Source of the DNA: Saccharomyces paradoxus
Taxonomy: Eukaryota; Ascomycota; Saccharomycetes; Saccharomycetales; Saccharomycetaceae
Assembly (NCBI RefSeq): GCF_002079055.1
Contig: NC_047493.1
Span: 1 to 64,000, forward strand
Reading direction: 5' to 3'
DNA length: 64,000 bases
The notes under the pieces are model-generated. The model saw nothing but the letters and a program-made list of their open reading frames with translations. It made no database searches and was not told where the DNA came from. Of the stretch, positions 40,028 through 50,799 are shown one piece after another; the first letter of the stretch is position 1, and every line of letters starts with the position of its first letter. The translations under genes and the position numbers were made by a program.

Positions 40028-40267
40028 TAGGATATATTATGTTAGTTCGATTCTCGTTATTTTTCATCATAGCGCAGAAGTATTAACAACATAACAATAC
40101 CTCATCTCTTCCTAATATTCTCGAAGTAAATTTTTCAATTTACCCGAATGTTTGCTCTTTTTTTTTTCTTCGTTAAAAGCAAGAAAAATAGAAGATAATT
40201 GAAGTTATCTGCCATAAGAACGCTTAAACTGTTTTCAAAGGTTAAAGAAACAATAGAAGGGATCGAG

Positions 40268-42394
40268 ATGCCATCCACCTTGACTATTAATGGAAAAGCC
40301 CCAATTGTGGCTTATGCTGAACTAATTGCTGCTCGTATTGTTAACGCGCTGGCTCCTAACTCCATAGCTATTGAGTTAGTCGACGATAAGAAAGCTCCTG
40401 CTGCCAAGCTAGATGATGCAACTGAAGATGTCTTTAACAAGATAACTGGTAAATTCGCTGCTATCTTTGATAATGGTGATAAGGAGCAAGTTGCTAAATG
40501 GGTTAATTTGGCTCAAAAGGAATTGGTTGTTAAAAACTTCGCTAAATTATCACAATCATTGGAAACACTGGATTCTCAATTGAACCTAAGAACCTTTATC
40601 CTTGGCGGCTTGAAGTACTCCGCTGCCGATGTAGCATGCTGGGGTGCTTTGAGATCTAATGGTATGTGCGGTTCCATCATTAAGAATAAGGTTGATGTCA
40701 ACGTTTCTCGTTGGTACACTTTGTTAGAAATGGATCCAATCTTTGGTGAAGCTCACGATTTCTTGAGCAAATCTTTACTGGAATTGAAGAAAAGTGCTAA
40801 TGTGGGTAAGAAGAAGGAAACCCACAAGGCCAACTTTGAAATTGATTTGCCGGATGCCAAAATTGGTGAAGTCGTTACTCGTTTCCCACCTGAACCTTCT
40901 GGATATTTACATATTGGACATGCTAAAGCTGCCTTATTGAACCAATATTTTGCTCAAGCTTACAAGGGTAAATTGATTATCAGATTTGATGACACCAACC
41001 CATCAAAGGAAAAGGAAGAATTCCAAGATTCTATTTTGGAAGATTTAGATTTATTAGGAATCAAGGGTGATAGAATAACCTACTCATCCGATTACTTCCA
41101 AGAAATGTATGACTACTGTGTCCAAATGATCAAGGATGGTAAAGCTTACTGTGACGACACTCCAACTGAAAAGATGAGAGAGGAACGTATGGATGGTATT
41201 GCTTCAGCCAGAAGAGACCGTTCTGTTGAAGAAAATCTAAGGATCTTTACCGAAGAAATGAAGAACGGTACTGAAGAAGGTTTGAAAAACTGTGTTCGTG
41301 CAAAGATCGATTACGAAGCTTTGAACAAGACTTTGAGAGATCCTGTCATTTACAGATGTAACTTGACTCCTCACCACAGAACTGGTTCGACTTGGAAGAT
41401 CTATCCAACCTATGATTTCTGTGTCCCAATTGTTGATGCTATTGAAGGTGTTACTCACGCTTTACGTACCATTGAATATAGAGACCGTAATGCTCAATAT
41501 GATTGGATGTTACAAGCTTTGCGTTTGAGAAAAGTCCATATCTGGGATTTTGCTCGTATTAATTTCGTTAGAACTTTGTTATCCAAGAGAAAGTTACAAT
41601 GGATGGTTGACAAGGAGTTAGTCGGAAATTGGGACGATCCAAGATTTCCAACTGTCAGAGGTGTTAGAAGAAGAGGTATGACCGTTGAAGGTTTAAGGAA
41701 CTTCGTTTTATCTCAAGGCCCATCCAGAAATGTCATCAACTTAGAATGGAACTTGATATGGGCTTTCAACAAGAAAGTCATTGATCCAATCGCTCCAAGA
41801 CACACTGCTATCGTCAACCCAGTTAAGATTCACTTAGAAGGCTCCGAAGCCCCACAAGAACCAAAGGTTGAAATGAAACCAAAACACAAGAAAAACCCTG
41901 CTGTGGGTGAGAAGAAGGTCATTTACTACAAGGACATCGTTGTCGACAAAGATGATGCCGACATCATCAATGTTGATGAAGAGGTAACTTTGATGGACTG
42001 GGGTAACGTCATTATTACTAAGAAGAATGATGATGGCTCTATGGTCGCCAAGTTGAATTTGGAGGGTGATTTCAAGAAGACTAAGCACAAGTTGACTTGG
42101 TTGGCTGACACTAAGGATGTCGTCCCTGTTGATTTGGTTGACTTTGACCATTTGATTACCAAGGATAGATTGGAAGAAGACGAAAGTTTCGAAGATTTCT
42201 TGACTCCTCAAACCGAATTTCACACAGATGCCATTGCTGACTTGAATGTTAAGGATATGAAGGTTGGTGATATCATCCAATTCGAAAGAAAGGGTTACTA
42301 CAGATTGGACGCTTTACCAAAGGACGGTAAGCCATATGTCTTCTTCACCATCCCAGATGGTAAATCTGTCAACAAGTACGGTGCAAAGAAATAA
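40268..42394 (+). CDS. GUS1: GUS1, glutamyl-tRNA synthetase (cytosolic)
   Basis: The 708-residue class I synthetase charges tRNA-Glu. Residues 1-190 form the GST-like domain that binds Arc1, followed by a lysine-rich linker. The catalytic Rossmann domain has the HIGH motif at 215-218 (YLHIGHAK) and a KMSKS-like LLSKRKL at 437-443, and then the GlnRS-type beta-barrel anticodon domain of eukaryotic enzymes. The AUG start gives the S. cerevisiae length. The frame continues upstream for 23 codons to a TAA without another ATG (see findings). In S. cerevisiae part of this enzyme is known to enter mitochondria. Codon bias is high. Confidence 0.97.
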   Translation: MPSTLTINGKAPIVAYAELIAARIVNALAPNSIAIELVDDKKAPAAKLDDATEDVFNKITGKFAAIFDNGDKEQVAKWVNLAQKELVVKNFAKLSQSLETLDSQLNLRTFILGGLKYSAADVACWGALRSNGMCGSIIKNKVDVNVSRWYTLLEMDPIFGEAHDFLSKSLLELKKSANVGKKKETHKANFEIDLPDAKIGEVVTRFPPEPSGYLHIGHAKAALLNQYFAQAYKGKLIIRFDDTNPSKEKEEFQDSILEDLDLLGIKGDRITYSSDYFQEMYDYCVQMIKDGKAYCDDTPTEKMREERMDGIASARRDRSVEENLRIFTEEMKNGTEEGLKNCVRAKIDYEALNKTLRDPVIYRCNLTPHHRTGSTWKIYPTYDFCVPIVDAIEGVTHALRTIEYRDRNAQYDWMLQALRLRKVHIWDFARINFVRTLLSKRKLQWMVDKELVGNWDDPRFPTVRGVRRRGMTVEGLRNFVLSQGPSRNVINLEWNLIWAFNKKVIDPIAPRHTAIVNPVKIHLEGSEAPQEPKVEMKPKHKKNPAVGEKKVIYYKDIVVDKDDADIINVDEEVTLMDWGNVIITKKNDDGSMVAKLNLEGDFKKTKHKLTWLADTKDVVPVDLVDFDHLITKDRLEEDESFEDFLTPQTEFHTDAIADLNVKDMKVGDIIQFERKGYYRLDALPKDGKPYVFFTIPDGKSVNKYGAKK

Positions 42395-42763
42395 GCATCA
42401 CGTAAGTAATGTCTATACATATTTATGTTATTTCTCAACCAACAACTCTTGAACAATATCTTTCAGAAGCAAAATTCTTGCTTTCTTGATCAGTCTTATT
42501 TTCACCGGCCCTCAATAGTGTGAGTATGGCACTTCATGACAGGTACCTCTATCAAAAGAACCTTTAACATGTGCGTGCACTTTCAATCATGAGGATAATA
42601 ATCCATTACCCGGAGTTTGAATTTTGACGATTTCATCTTTTAATGAAAATGGTCCCAGTTATGACTACGAGATGGAAGGAAACTCTTCAGAGTTACAGAA
42701 GGAGTTGAAAGAATATTACAGCGTGTGATTGTGCTACATTAGTTTATTGTGAAAGCTATAGGG
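42395..42763. other. Intergenic, GUS1 to RTF1
   Basis: 369 bases containing the RTF1 promoter. No gene seen. Confidence 0.5.
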
Positions 42764-44437
42764 ATGTCTGACTTAGATGAGGATTTGTTAGCTTTGGCAG
42801 GTGCCGACGAATCTGAAGAAGAAGATCAAGTTCTGACCACTACATCCGCCAAAAGGGCTAAAAACAATGACCAATCTCTTTCTAAAAAGAGGAGGATTGA
42901 AGTCGGCAGTGCAGAGGATGACGAGGAAGAGGACGATTATAATCCTTTCTCTGTAGGTAATGCAGGCTACGGATCCGAGGAAGAAGAAGAAAATCCGTTT
43001 CCCTTAGAAGGAAAGTACAAGGATGAAAGTGACAGGGAACACTTGGAGTCCTTACCTGAAATGGAACGTGAGACCCTATTATTTGAGAGATCTCAGATTA
43101 TGCAGAAGTACCAGGAGAGGAAACTTTTTAGAGCACGTGGGAGAGATATGAAAGAACAACAACAAAGAGCCAAGAACGACGAAGATTCCAGAAAGACCAG
43201 GGCCTCTACTAGATCAACCCATGCTACCGGGCATTCTGATATCAAGGCTTCAAAACTTTCGCAACTAAAGAAACAGAGAGCGAGGAAAAATCGTCACTAC
43301 AGCGACAACGAGGACGAAGACGATGAAGAAGAATACAGGGAAGATGACTACAAGGACGATGAAGGGAGCGAATACGGAGATGATGAAGAATACAATCCAT
43401 TTGATAGAGGGGATATATACGATAAGAGGGAGGAAGTAGAGTGGGCTGAAGAGGAAGATGAGCTGGACAGAGAGCCTGATATTTCTGATTTCAACAAACT
43501 AAGGATTGGTCGTTCATTTGTAGCAAAGTTTTGTTTTTATCCTGGGTTTGAGGATGTGGTCAAAGGTTGTTATGGTAGAGTCAACGTTGGCACAGATAAA
43601 CGTACCGGCAAAACTTCTTACCGTATGGTGAGAATTGAGAGAGTTTTCTTGCAAAAACCTTACAATATGGGTAAGTTTTATACTAACCAGTATTTTGGTG
43701 TTACTCAAGGTAAAGATAGGAAGGTTTTCCAAATGAATTATTTTAGTGATGGTTTGTTTGCCGATGACGAATACCAAAGATATCTCAGGGCATTGGATAA
43801 TTCACAAATGATTAAACCTTCTTTGCATTCTTTGAGTAACAAAACGAAAGAAGTTGTGGATTTTGTCAATACGCCATTGACTGATAAAACTACGGATGAG
43901 GTTGTTCGTCATAGGATGCAATTTAATAAAAAACTATCAGGTACGAACGCAGTGTTAGAGAAAACTGTATTGAGAGGAAAATTACAGTACGCTAAGGAGA
44001 CTAATAATGAAAAAGACATCGCAAAATACTCCGCTCAGTTAAGGAACTTTGAGAAACGAATGTCTGTATACGAGAAGCATCATGAGAATGACCAATCTGA
44101 TATTAAAAAATTAGGGGAATTGACCTCTAAGAATAGAAAATTGAATATGAGTAACATCAGGAATGCAGAGCATGTGAAGAAAGAAGATAGCAATAACTTC
44201 GATTCAAAGAGTGATCCTTTCAGCAGGCTAAAAACCAGGACGAAAGTTTATTATCAGGAGATTCAAAAAGAGGAAAACGCAAAAGCTAAAGAAATTGCAC
44301 AACAAGAGAAACTACAAGAAGATAAAGATGCTAAAGATAAGCGTGAGAGAGAGCTACTTGTGGCGCAATTCAGACGCCTTGGTGGGTTAGAGCGCATGAT
44401 TAGTGAATTGGACATCAAATTTGACTTTAAATTTTAG
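42764..44437 (+). CDS. RTF1: RTF1, Paf1-complex transcription elongation factor
   Basis: The 557-residue protein compares with 558 in S. cerevisiae. Rtf1 links the Paf1 complex to Spt5 and stimulates H2B ubiquitination through its histone modification domain. The first 230 residues are highly charged and disordered with several acidic runs ([24 protein letters not shown]). The Plus3 domain that binds phosphorylated Spt5 spans about 240-370 ([20 protein letters not shown] and [12 protein letters not shown]). The C-terminal third is coiled and ends IKFDFKF. The ATG at 42764 ([11 protein letters not shown]) was used; the frame extends five codons up only to a GTG. Confidence 0.96.
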   Translation: MSDLDEDLLALAGADESEEEDQVLTTTSAKRAKNNDQSLSKKRRIEVGSAEDDEEEDDYNPFSVGNAGYGSEEEEENPFPLEGKYKDESDREHLESLPEMERETLLFERSQIMQKYQERKLFRARGRDMKEQQQRAKNDEDSRKTRASTRSTHATGHSDIKASKLSQLKKQRARKNRHYSDNEDEDDEEEYREDDYKDDEGSEYGDDEEYNPFDRGDIYDKREEVEWAEEEDELDREPDISDFNKLRIGRSFVAKFCFYPGFEDVVKGCYGRVNVGTDKRTGKTSYRMVRIERVFLQKPYNMGKFYTNQYFGVTQGKDRKVFQMNYFSDGLFADDEYQRYLRALDNSQMIKPSLHSLSNKTKEVVDFVNTPLTDKTTDEVVRHRMQFNKKLSGTNAVLEKTVLRGKLQYAKETNNEKDIAKYSAQLRNFEKRMSVYEKHHENDQSDIKKLGELTSKNRKLNMSNIRNAEHVKKEDSNNFDSKSDPFSRLKTRTKVYYQEIQKEENAKAKEIAQQEKLQEDKDAKDKRERELLVAQFRRLGGLERMISELDIKFDFKF

Positions 44438-44585
44438 TAGCAGGTAAGACAATATTTGTGTTTGTGAAATTATATTTGTATATGTATACACTAAATAGAG
44501 ATAATACTATCATCATTGTGATGTCAAAAAAAAATGAACAAAAAATAGGAGTGATGTGAAGTTTTTCGTGCTAAGAAACAAAGGC

Positions 44586-45761
44586 ATGTACAACAGGCCT
44601 TTCAATATGCAAAGCGAGGATGAATTGGGTGAAAAAATATCGACAAGAGTGATCAATGAATATTCAAAGCTAAAATCTATCTGCAGGCCAGCGACTAGGC
44701 CTTCAGGTATTAAAGAGTGGACAATATTGGCAGGTGTTGCAGCTATTAACAAAGATGGTGGTGCGAATAATATAGAGGTGCTTTCTATAGCTACTGGTGT
44801 GAAGGCTTTGCCAGATTCAGAATTACAAAGAAGTGGAGGGAGAATTCTACATGACTGTCATGCGGAGATACTGGCATTAAGAGGTGCTAATACAGTTTTA
44901 CTTAATCGTATTAAAAACTATAATCCATCAAATGGTGACGACTTCATTCAAAATAATGACGAACTACCTGCCAGATTCAAGTTGAAAAAAAACTGGGAGT
45001 TGGCATTATACATATCGAGATTGCCCTGTGGTGATGCCAGTATGAATTTCCTAAATGATAATTGCAAAAATGATGATTTCGTCAAAATAGAGGATAACGA
45101 CGCATTCCAATATGTCGACCCCAGGGTGAAAACAATATTAAGGGGGCGTTTGAATTTCAATAGGAAAAATGTCGTTAGGACTAAACCGGGAAGATATGAT
45201 TCAAATATCACTTTATCTAAATCCTGCTCTGATAAATTACTGATAAAACGGCTATCGTCGGTACTAAATTCTTTAAACTATGAACTCTTTGAAAAACCTG
45301 TATTTTTGAAGTATATTGTGATTCCTGGTTTAGAAGATGAAACGAAAAGTTATCTGAAGCAGTCTTTCCACTATCGTCTGCCCAGTCCAGACCATGAAAT
45401 TGAATTCCTGGATTGCCTCACACCTTTTTATGATGATAAAATGGATGAGGAGGATGTTCCTAGTCTGATGTGTAGTGTTAAGCTCTTTATGAATGACTTT
45501 AGTATTGAAGAAGCGATTCTTAATGGAGTGAGGAATGGATTTTATACTAAATCATCCAAACCACTGAGAAAGCGTTGCCAATCGCAAATAAGCCGGTTTG
45601 CACAATGGGAACTATTCAAGCAAATAAGACCAGAATATAAGGGCATGAGCTATTTGCAATTTAAATCTTGTCAAAAAAAGAGAACCCAATTAATTATTGC
45701 AATAAAGAACATCTTATCCCCCGATGGTTGGATACCCACCAGAACAGATGATGTGAAATAA
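44586..45761 (+). CDS. TAD1: TAD1, tRNA-specific adenosine-37 deaminase
   Basis: This enzyme deaminates A37 to inosine in eukaryotic tRNA-Ala and is an ADAR-like deaminase. The zinc-site motifs are HAE at residues 92-94 (HDCHAEILALRG, with the catalytic glutamate) and PCGDAS at 147-152, followed by a second zinc cysteine within the late R-C-Q-S-Q / K-S-C region. The chosen ATG gives 391 residues. The frame opens ten codons further upstream at a GTG, and the S. cerevisiae protein is listed at 400, so the exact start is uncertain. The body is intact, and the order RTF1-TAD1-YGL242C is as in S. cerevisiae. Confidence 0.9.
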   Translation: MYNRPFNMQSEDELGEKISTRVINEYSKLKSICRPATRPSGIKEWTILAGVAAINKDGGANNIEVLSIATGVKALPDSELQRSGGRILHDCHAEILALRGANTVLLNRIKNYNPSNGDDFIQNNDELPARFKLKKNWELALYISRLPCGDASMNFLNDNCKNDDFVKIEDNDAFQYVDPRVKTILRGRLNFNRKNVVRTKPGRYDSNITLSKSCSDKLLIKRLSSVLNSLNYELFEKPVFLKYIVIPGLEDETKSYLKQSFHYRLPSPDHEIEFLDCLTPFYDDKMDEEDVPSLMCSVKLFMNDFSIEEAILNGVRNGFYTKSSKPLRKRCQSQISRFAQWELFKQIRPEYKGMSYLQFKSCQKKRTQLIIAIKNILSPDGWIPTRTDDVK

Positions 45762-45903
45762 TACATATATGTATATAAATATGCGTATATGCACACTTTT
45801 TTTAAATGCACTTCAAAGAAATAGATACACAATGTAAAAAAGATCTATATACCCAGAGTTCATCTATCTTTCCCTCTCCGTAGCACTAGCATCACTTATT
45901 TTA

Positions 45904-46446
45904 TCATTTTTTATCATCTCCTTCGTCATCAGATGGGCCATCATCTATCATTTCCCCATCTTCATTGTTATCAGCTAAGCCATTAGTACTGTCAATGGCT
46001 AATTCGGCACCCTGCAAAAGGTCAATTAATTCATCCAGTTCGTCGCCATGAACCAAATCAATTGGCTTTTGATTGTTATAGTTTCTCACCCTAGGATCGG
46101 CACCCACTTCAATTAAGTTCCTAGCAATAAACGTTCCATGTTCAGGTTCCTCTTGACTGTATCTAACTGTAACGTGTAGCGGAGTGTCGCCATCAACATC
46201 GTTTTGTGGGTCTATCTCGATCTCACCGTCTTGGTCGAGAATCTTGTCCAGAACTTCCCAAGATCCATACTTACAGCATAAGTGCAACGCAGTGTTCCCC
46301 AATGGTTCTCTAGATTCGTTAATTAGCTTTGCAATTTTCTCAGCATCGTTATCTAAACTATCAAATACAGTTTCCAAAAGATCCAAATTGTTTCTTCTAG
46401 CTGCATCTAGCAATTGTTCACTTAAAGAGGCACCTTCAGTATCCAT
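45904..46446 (-). CDS. YGL242C, ankyrin-repeat protein
   Basis: The 180-residue protein (181 in S. cerevisiae) is built of ankyrin repeats: GNTALHLCCKYGSWEVLDKIL near residues 50-70 and GDTPLHVTVRY near 84-94, with flanking degenerate units (NNLDLLETVFD at the start and GADPRVRNYNNQKPIDLV later). The C-terminus is acidic (DDGPSDDEGDDKK). Function is unknown; ankyrin repeats indicate protein binding. It is convergent with TAD1 and divergent from KAP114. Confidence 0.92.
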   Translation of the reverse strand: MDTEGASLSEQLLDAARRNNLDLLETVFDSLDNDAEKIAKLINESREPLGNTALHLCCKYGSWEVLDKILDQDGEIEIDPQNDVDGDTPLHVTVRYSQEEPEHGTFIARNLIEVGADPRVRNYNNQKPIDLVHGDELDELIDLLQGAELAIDSTNGLADNNEDGEMIDDGPSDDEGDDKK

Positions 46447-46694
46447 GACAAAAAAAGGAAACTAATTTGTTTTATGAAAAACTTCAACTTCCTTCACTTA
46501 TTACTTTTGTTGACTAGGAATTTAGAACTATTCCAAGACCCCTATATAATGAATATATTGCCAATCTTTTGATCAACGCGTTATATCTTGGTATACTGTG
46601 AAAAAAAAGAAAAAAAGTTATATGTGAATATGTATGACTTGCGTATCCAAATCGAAAGGTCTCAAACAATATAGACCACTTTCAGCACACTAAA

Positions 46695-49600
46695 ATGGAT
46701 ATTAATGAATTGATAATAGGGGCTCAATCAGCTGATAAACGCACTAGAGAGGTAGCAGAGACACAATTGTTACAGTGGTGTGACTCAGATGCATCTCAAG
46801 TCTTCAGAGCATTGGCAAACGTGGCCCTGCAGCACGAATCTCCTCTAGAATCGAGACAGTTTGCATTACTATCGTTAAGAAAACTGATCACTATGTATTG
46901 GAGTCCTGGATTTGAATCTTATCGTTCTACGTCGAATATCGAAGTTAATGTTAAAGATTTTATCCGAGAAGTGCTGTTGAAATTATGCCTGAATGACAAT
47001 GAAAATACTAAAATAAAAAGTGGTGCTTCATATTGTATTGTCCAGATATCCGCAGTTGATTTTCCAGATCAATGGCCGCAGCTTTTAACAATCATTTATG
47101 GTGCTATCTCTCATCAACACTCATTAAACGCGATGTCTTTATTGAATGAAATCTATGATGATGTCGTATCTGAAGAAATGTTTTTTGAAGGTGGAATTGG
47201 CCTGGAGACCGTGGAGATTATTTTTAAAGTACTTGTTACAGAAAATTCTACACTCGTAGCTAAAATTGCTGCTTTGAAACTATTCAAAGCATGCCTTTTG
47301 CAAATGAGTTCCCATGATGGATATGATGAAGAGTCGCGAAAAATTTTTGTTTCCCAATGCTTAGCTACTTCTTTACAGAGATTGGGGCAATTGCTGACCT
47401 TGAATTTTGATAACGCAGATGTTATTTCCCAGCTGAAATTTAAATCTATAATATACGAGAATTTGGTTCTTATCAAGAATGATTTCTCTAAAAAGTATTT
47501 CTCAAACGAATTACAGAAACAGTTTAAAATAGTAGCAATCCAGGACTTGAAAAGCATTGCCCATGTAGACACAAATGGTGACTCTATTGAAAGCGTAGAC
47601 GTTTCAGAAACAGTTCATGATTGTTCTATTTATATTGTAGAATTTTTGACTAGTGTCTGTATTTTACCGTTTAGTGTTGAAGAGGTAAACATAATTATAG
47701 CGTCTTTGACCATTTTATGTCAGATAAATTCTGAGACCAGAGAGCTATGGATAAGCGATTTCAATACATTTGTGTCCAAGGAAACAGGTCTAGCGGCGTC
47801 ATATAATATTAGAGATCAGGTCTATGAATTTTTTACTTCATTACCCAATCCTCATCTGTCCTTGATTTTTAAAGTTGTCTCCAACGATATTGAACATAGC
47901 ACGTTTAATTATCCAACCTTAGAATCTCTGCTATATCTATTACAATGCATTCTGCTCAATGACGATGCAATAACTGGTGAGAATATCAATCAGTCTTTAC
48001 AAATCTTAATAGAAATGTTGGAAAATATTCTGGTAACACAAGAAACGCAAGAATTAACATTGGCGCGTGCAATTCTGGTCATTCCCAGAGTTCTAGACAA
48101 ATTTATTGATGTCTTGCCTAATATCAAATCCTTGACATCTGCGTTCTTAGCAAAAAGTCTAGATTTGGCGGTAAAATGTGATAAAGAGCTCATAAAATCT
48201 GCAACATTAATTGCATTTACATATTATTGTTATTTTGCCGAACTGGATTCAGTACTTGGGTCAGAGGTTTGTACAGAAGCCCAGGGAAAAGTAGTTCGAA
48301 TAATCAACGAGATTAGTAGTGATGCCGAAGAAGACACTAATGGGGCCATAATGGAAGTACTAAGTCAAATCATTAGCTATAATCACAAAGAATCACATTC
48401 CAAGGAGGAAATCTTACAAGCGGAATTTCATCTTGTTTTCACAATTTCATCTAGGGATCCAGCAAATGTACAGGTTGTCGTGCAAAGTCAAGAATGTTTG
48501 GAGAAACTATTGGATGATATTAATATGGATAATTATAAAAATTACATTGAGTTATGTCTTCCATCATTTATTAATGTTCTGGATGCCAACAATGCAAACA
48601 ATTATAGATACTCACCACTGTTATCGTTGGTCTTGGAATTCATTACAGTTTTTTTGAAGAAAAAACCTAACGATGGATTTTTACCAGATGAAATAAATAA
48701 ATATCTGTTCGAACCGTTGGTTAAAGTATTAGCTTACTCTACTGAAGACGAAACCCTGCAGCTAGCCACAGAGGCATTCAGCTACCTAATTCTCAACACG
48801 GATACGCAGGCCATGGAGCCAAGATTAATGGATATCATGAAGGTTTTAGAAAGGCTGTTGTCTCTGGAAGTTTCAGACTCTGCTGCTATGAACGTAGGGC
48901 CATTGGTAGTTACCATATTCACAAGATTTTCAAAAGAAATTCAACCGTTGATAGGAAGAATCTTGGAAGCCGTTGTAGTAAGGTTAATTAAGGCACAAAA
49001 CATTTCTACTCAGCAGAACCTTCTCTCTGTTTTATGCTTCTTAACGTGTAACGATCCTAAGCAAACGGTTGATTTCTTGTCCAGTTTTCAAATTGATCAT
49101 AACGATGCTTTGTCATTGGTGATGCCAAAATGGATAGAAGCCTTTGAAATCATCAGAGGCGAAAAAAGAATCAAAGAGAACATCGTTGCTTTGAGCAACC
49201 TCTTTTTCTTGGATGATGCAAGGTTGCACAAAGTGATGGTCAATGGTGACTTGATACCATACGAAGGCGACTTAATTATCACAAGATCGATGGCTAAGAA
49301 AATGCCTGATAGATACGTGCAAGTTCCACTTTACACCAAGATTATCAAATTGTTTGTTTCTGAATTGGGCTTTCAAAGTAAACAACCCAATCCAGAACAA
49401 TTGATCACCAGTGATATGCAGCAAGAGGCAGTGAGTACTAATAAAGATGACCAAAACGATGATTGGGAAGATGTGGACGATGTACTCGATTACGAAAAGC
49501 TGAAAGAATATATAGATGATGATGTAGATGAAGGAGAAGAGGATGACTCTGACGATATAACGGGACTTATGGACGTGAAGGAATCCGTTGTTCAGTTGCT

Positions 49601-49709
49601 GATAAGATTTTTTAAAGAAGCTGCAACCAAAAATGTGAGTGGCTTTCATCGTATTTATGAGACCTTATCCGACAGTGAACGTAAAGTTCTTTCAGAAGCC
49701 CTTTTATAG
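46695..49709 (+). CDS. KAP114: KAP114, importin-beta family nuclear import receptor
   Basis: A 1004-residue karyopherin of the same length as S. cerevisiae Kap114, which imports TBP, histones H2A/H2B with Nap1, and other cargo. The N-terminal Ran-binding importin domain is visible (TREVAETQLLQWCDSD, SPLESRQFALLSLRKLI, DFPDQWPQLL) and is followed by HEAT repeats throughout. A long acidic insertion near residues 915-955 (DDWEDVDDVLDYEK, DDDVDEGEEDDSDD) precedes the last repeats, as in the known protein, where it contributes to cargo and Ran control. Confidence 0.96.
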   Translation: MDINELIIGAQSADKRTREVAETQLLQWCDSDASQVFRALANVALQHESPLESRQFALLSLRKLITMYWSPGFESYRSTSNIEVNVKDFIREVLLKLCLNDNENTKIKSGASYCIVQISAVDFPDQWPQLLTIIYGAISHQHSLNAMSLLNEIYDDVVSEEMFFEGGIGLETVEIIFKVLVTENSTLVAKIAALKLFKACLLQMSSHDGYDEESRKIFVSQCLATSLQRLGQLLTLNFDNADVISQLKFKSIIYENLVLIKNDFSKKYFSNELQKQFKIVAIQDLKSIAHVDTNGDSIESVDVSETVHDCSIYIVEFLTSVCILPFSVEEVNIIIASLTILCQINSETRELWISDFNTFVSKETGLAASYNIRDQVYEFFTSLPNPHLSLIFKVVSNDIEHSTFNYPTLESLLYLLQCILLNDDAITGENINQSLQILIEMLENILVTQETQELTLARAILVIPRVLDKFIDVLPNIKSLTSAFLAKSLDLAVKCDKELIKSATLIAFTYYCYFAELDSVLGSEVCTEAQGKVVRIINEISSDAEEDTNGAIMEVLSQIISYNHKESHSKEEILQAEFHLVFTISSRDPANVQVVVQSQECLEKLLDDINMDNYKNYIELCLPSFINVLDANNANNYRYSPLLSLVLEFITVFLKKKPNDGFLPDEINKYLFEPLVKVLAYSTEDETLQLATEAFSYLILNTDTQAMEPRLMDIMKVLERLLSLEVSDSAAMNVGPLVVTIFTRFSKEIQPLIGRILEAVVVRLIKAQNISTQQNLLSVLCFLTCNDPKQTVDFLSSFQIDHNDALSLVMPKWIEAFEIIRGEKRIKENIVALSNLFFLDDARLHKVMVNGDLIPYEGDLIITRSMAKKMPDRYVQVPLYTKIIKLFVSELGFQSKQPNPEQLITSDMQQEAVSTNKDDQNDDWEDVDDVLDYEKLKEYIDDDVDEGEEDDSDDITGLMDVKESVVQLLIRFFKEAATKNVSGFHRIYETLSDSERKVLSEALL

Positions 49710-49864
49710 CTTATATACGGAGGATCTGGAAGTATAAAATATAGAGTAGTTAGAGTAGAAAAAATGCGGCAAAATAAGCGCCGTCCATATAAAAGCAAAA
49801 GAAAGTGTTAAATAGACTGACCACAGGAGGTGGCAAAAATAATACGAGTTTTCGAAGTCAGGCA

Positions 49865-50617
49865 ATGGGCTCGACGGGAACGAACGAAATGTTAGATCAT
49901 TTAGCACCCTCAGAGCTTATCAAGCCTGTTAAGAGTTGCCATAAAAAGCCACCCGTGCTGGTATTGGACGACAGAGTTGTAGATGCTGCAACCAGGGAAC
50001 TTTATGTGAACGGGTTCCAAGAAGAAGTCCAATATCAGAATCTTACACCGGAAAACTTGCAACATATGTTTCACCAGGGCATTGAGCTATTGGACTCGGC
50101 AAGGATGATCAACGTGACACATTTGGCGCTTTGGAAGCCTTCGTCTTTTAAGCTGGGGAACCCTGTGGACCTTGCTCTAGATGATAACTACGAAACGTTT
50201 TGGCAGAGCGATGGAGGACAACCACACCAATTGGACATTATGTTCAGCAAGAGAATGGACATCTGTGTTATGGCTCTTTTCTTCTCGATGGTTGCAGACG
50301 AGTCATATGCCCCAAGCCTGGTGAAGGTTTACGCGGGGCATAGTCCATCTGACGCAAGGTTTTACAGGATGCTTGAAGTGAGAAATGTGAATGGTTGGGT
50401 GGCACTAAGGTTTCTAGATAACAGGGAGGACGACCAACTACTGAAATGTCAATTTATCAGGCTTTTATTTCCTGTGAACCATGAAAACGGAAAGGATACT
50501 CATCTGAGAGGCATAAGACTATATGTTCCATCTAATGAGCCACATCAAGATACCCATGAGTGGGCACAAACCCTTCCAGAAACCAACAATGTCTTCCAAG
50601 ATGCTATATTACGCTGA
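49865..50617 (+). CDS. DOC1: DOC1/APC10, substrate-processivity subunit of the anaphase-promoting complex
   Basis: The 250-residue protein is the APC10 subunit, which helps the ubiquitin ligase hold D-box substrates. The DOC jellyroll domain covers most of the chain, with the typical ALWKPSSFKLGNPVDLALDDNYETFWQSDG-type stretch (in pieces: ALWKPSSFKLG, DDNYETFWQSDGGQPH) near residues 100-135 and later LKCQFIRLLFP and LRGIRLYVP. The tail ends in ILR, like the C-terminal IR-type motif used to dock on TPR subunits. The ATG at 49865 gives the S. cerevisiae length. The frame extends 20 codons upstream only to a GTG. Confidence 0.95.
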   Translation: MGSTGTNEMLDHLAPSELIKPVKSCHKKPPVLVLDDRVVDAATRELYVNGFQEEVQYQNLTPENLQHMFHQGIELLDSARMINVTHLALWKPSSFKLGNPVDLALDDNYETFWQSDGGQPHQLDIMFSKRMDICVMALFFSMVADESYAPSLVKVYAGHSPSDARFYRMLEVRNVNGWVALRFLDNREDDQLLKCQFIRLLFPVNHENGKDTHLRGIRLYVPSNEPHQDTHEWAQTLPETNNVFQDAILR

Positions 50618-50799
50618 TATATGCTGTTAACAATTATCTTCATCGCTATTACCCTGCCTTTTGCTTTTTTTTTCACTTTTTCAATTGCAAGGATTATGGA
50701 ATTAAAAAATGTCGAAAATAGTATAAACACAAGATCAAAAAGTGGCAAGGAGGACCAGTTCTGTTATTGCTACTCAATTGCAGAAGAAGAAATAGTAGG

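Noticed and set aside
49805-49864. 20-codon GTG-initiated extension of DOC1
   Set aside because: It has no ATG, and the ATG at 49865 gives the exact family length.
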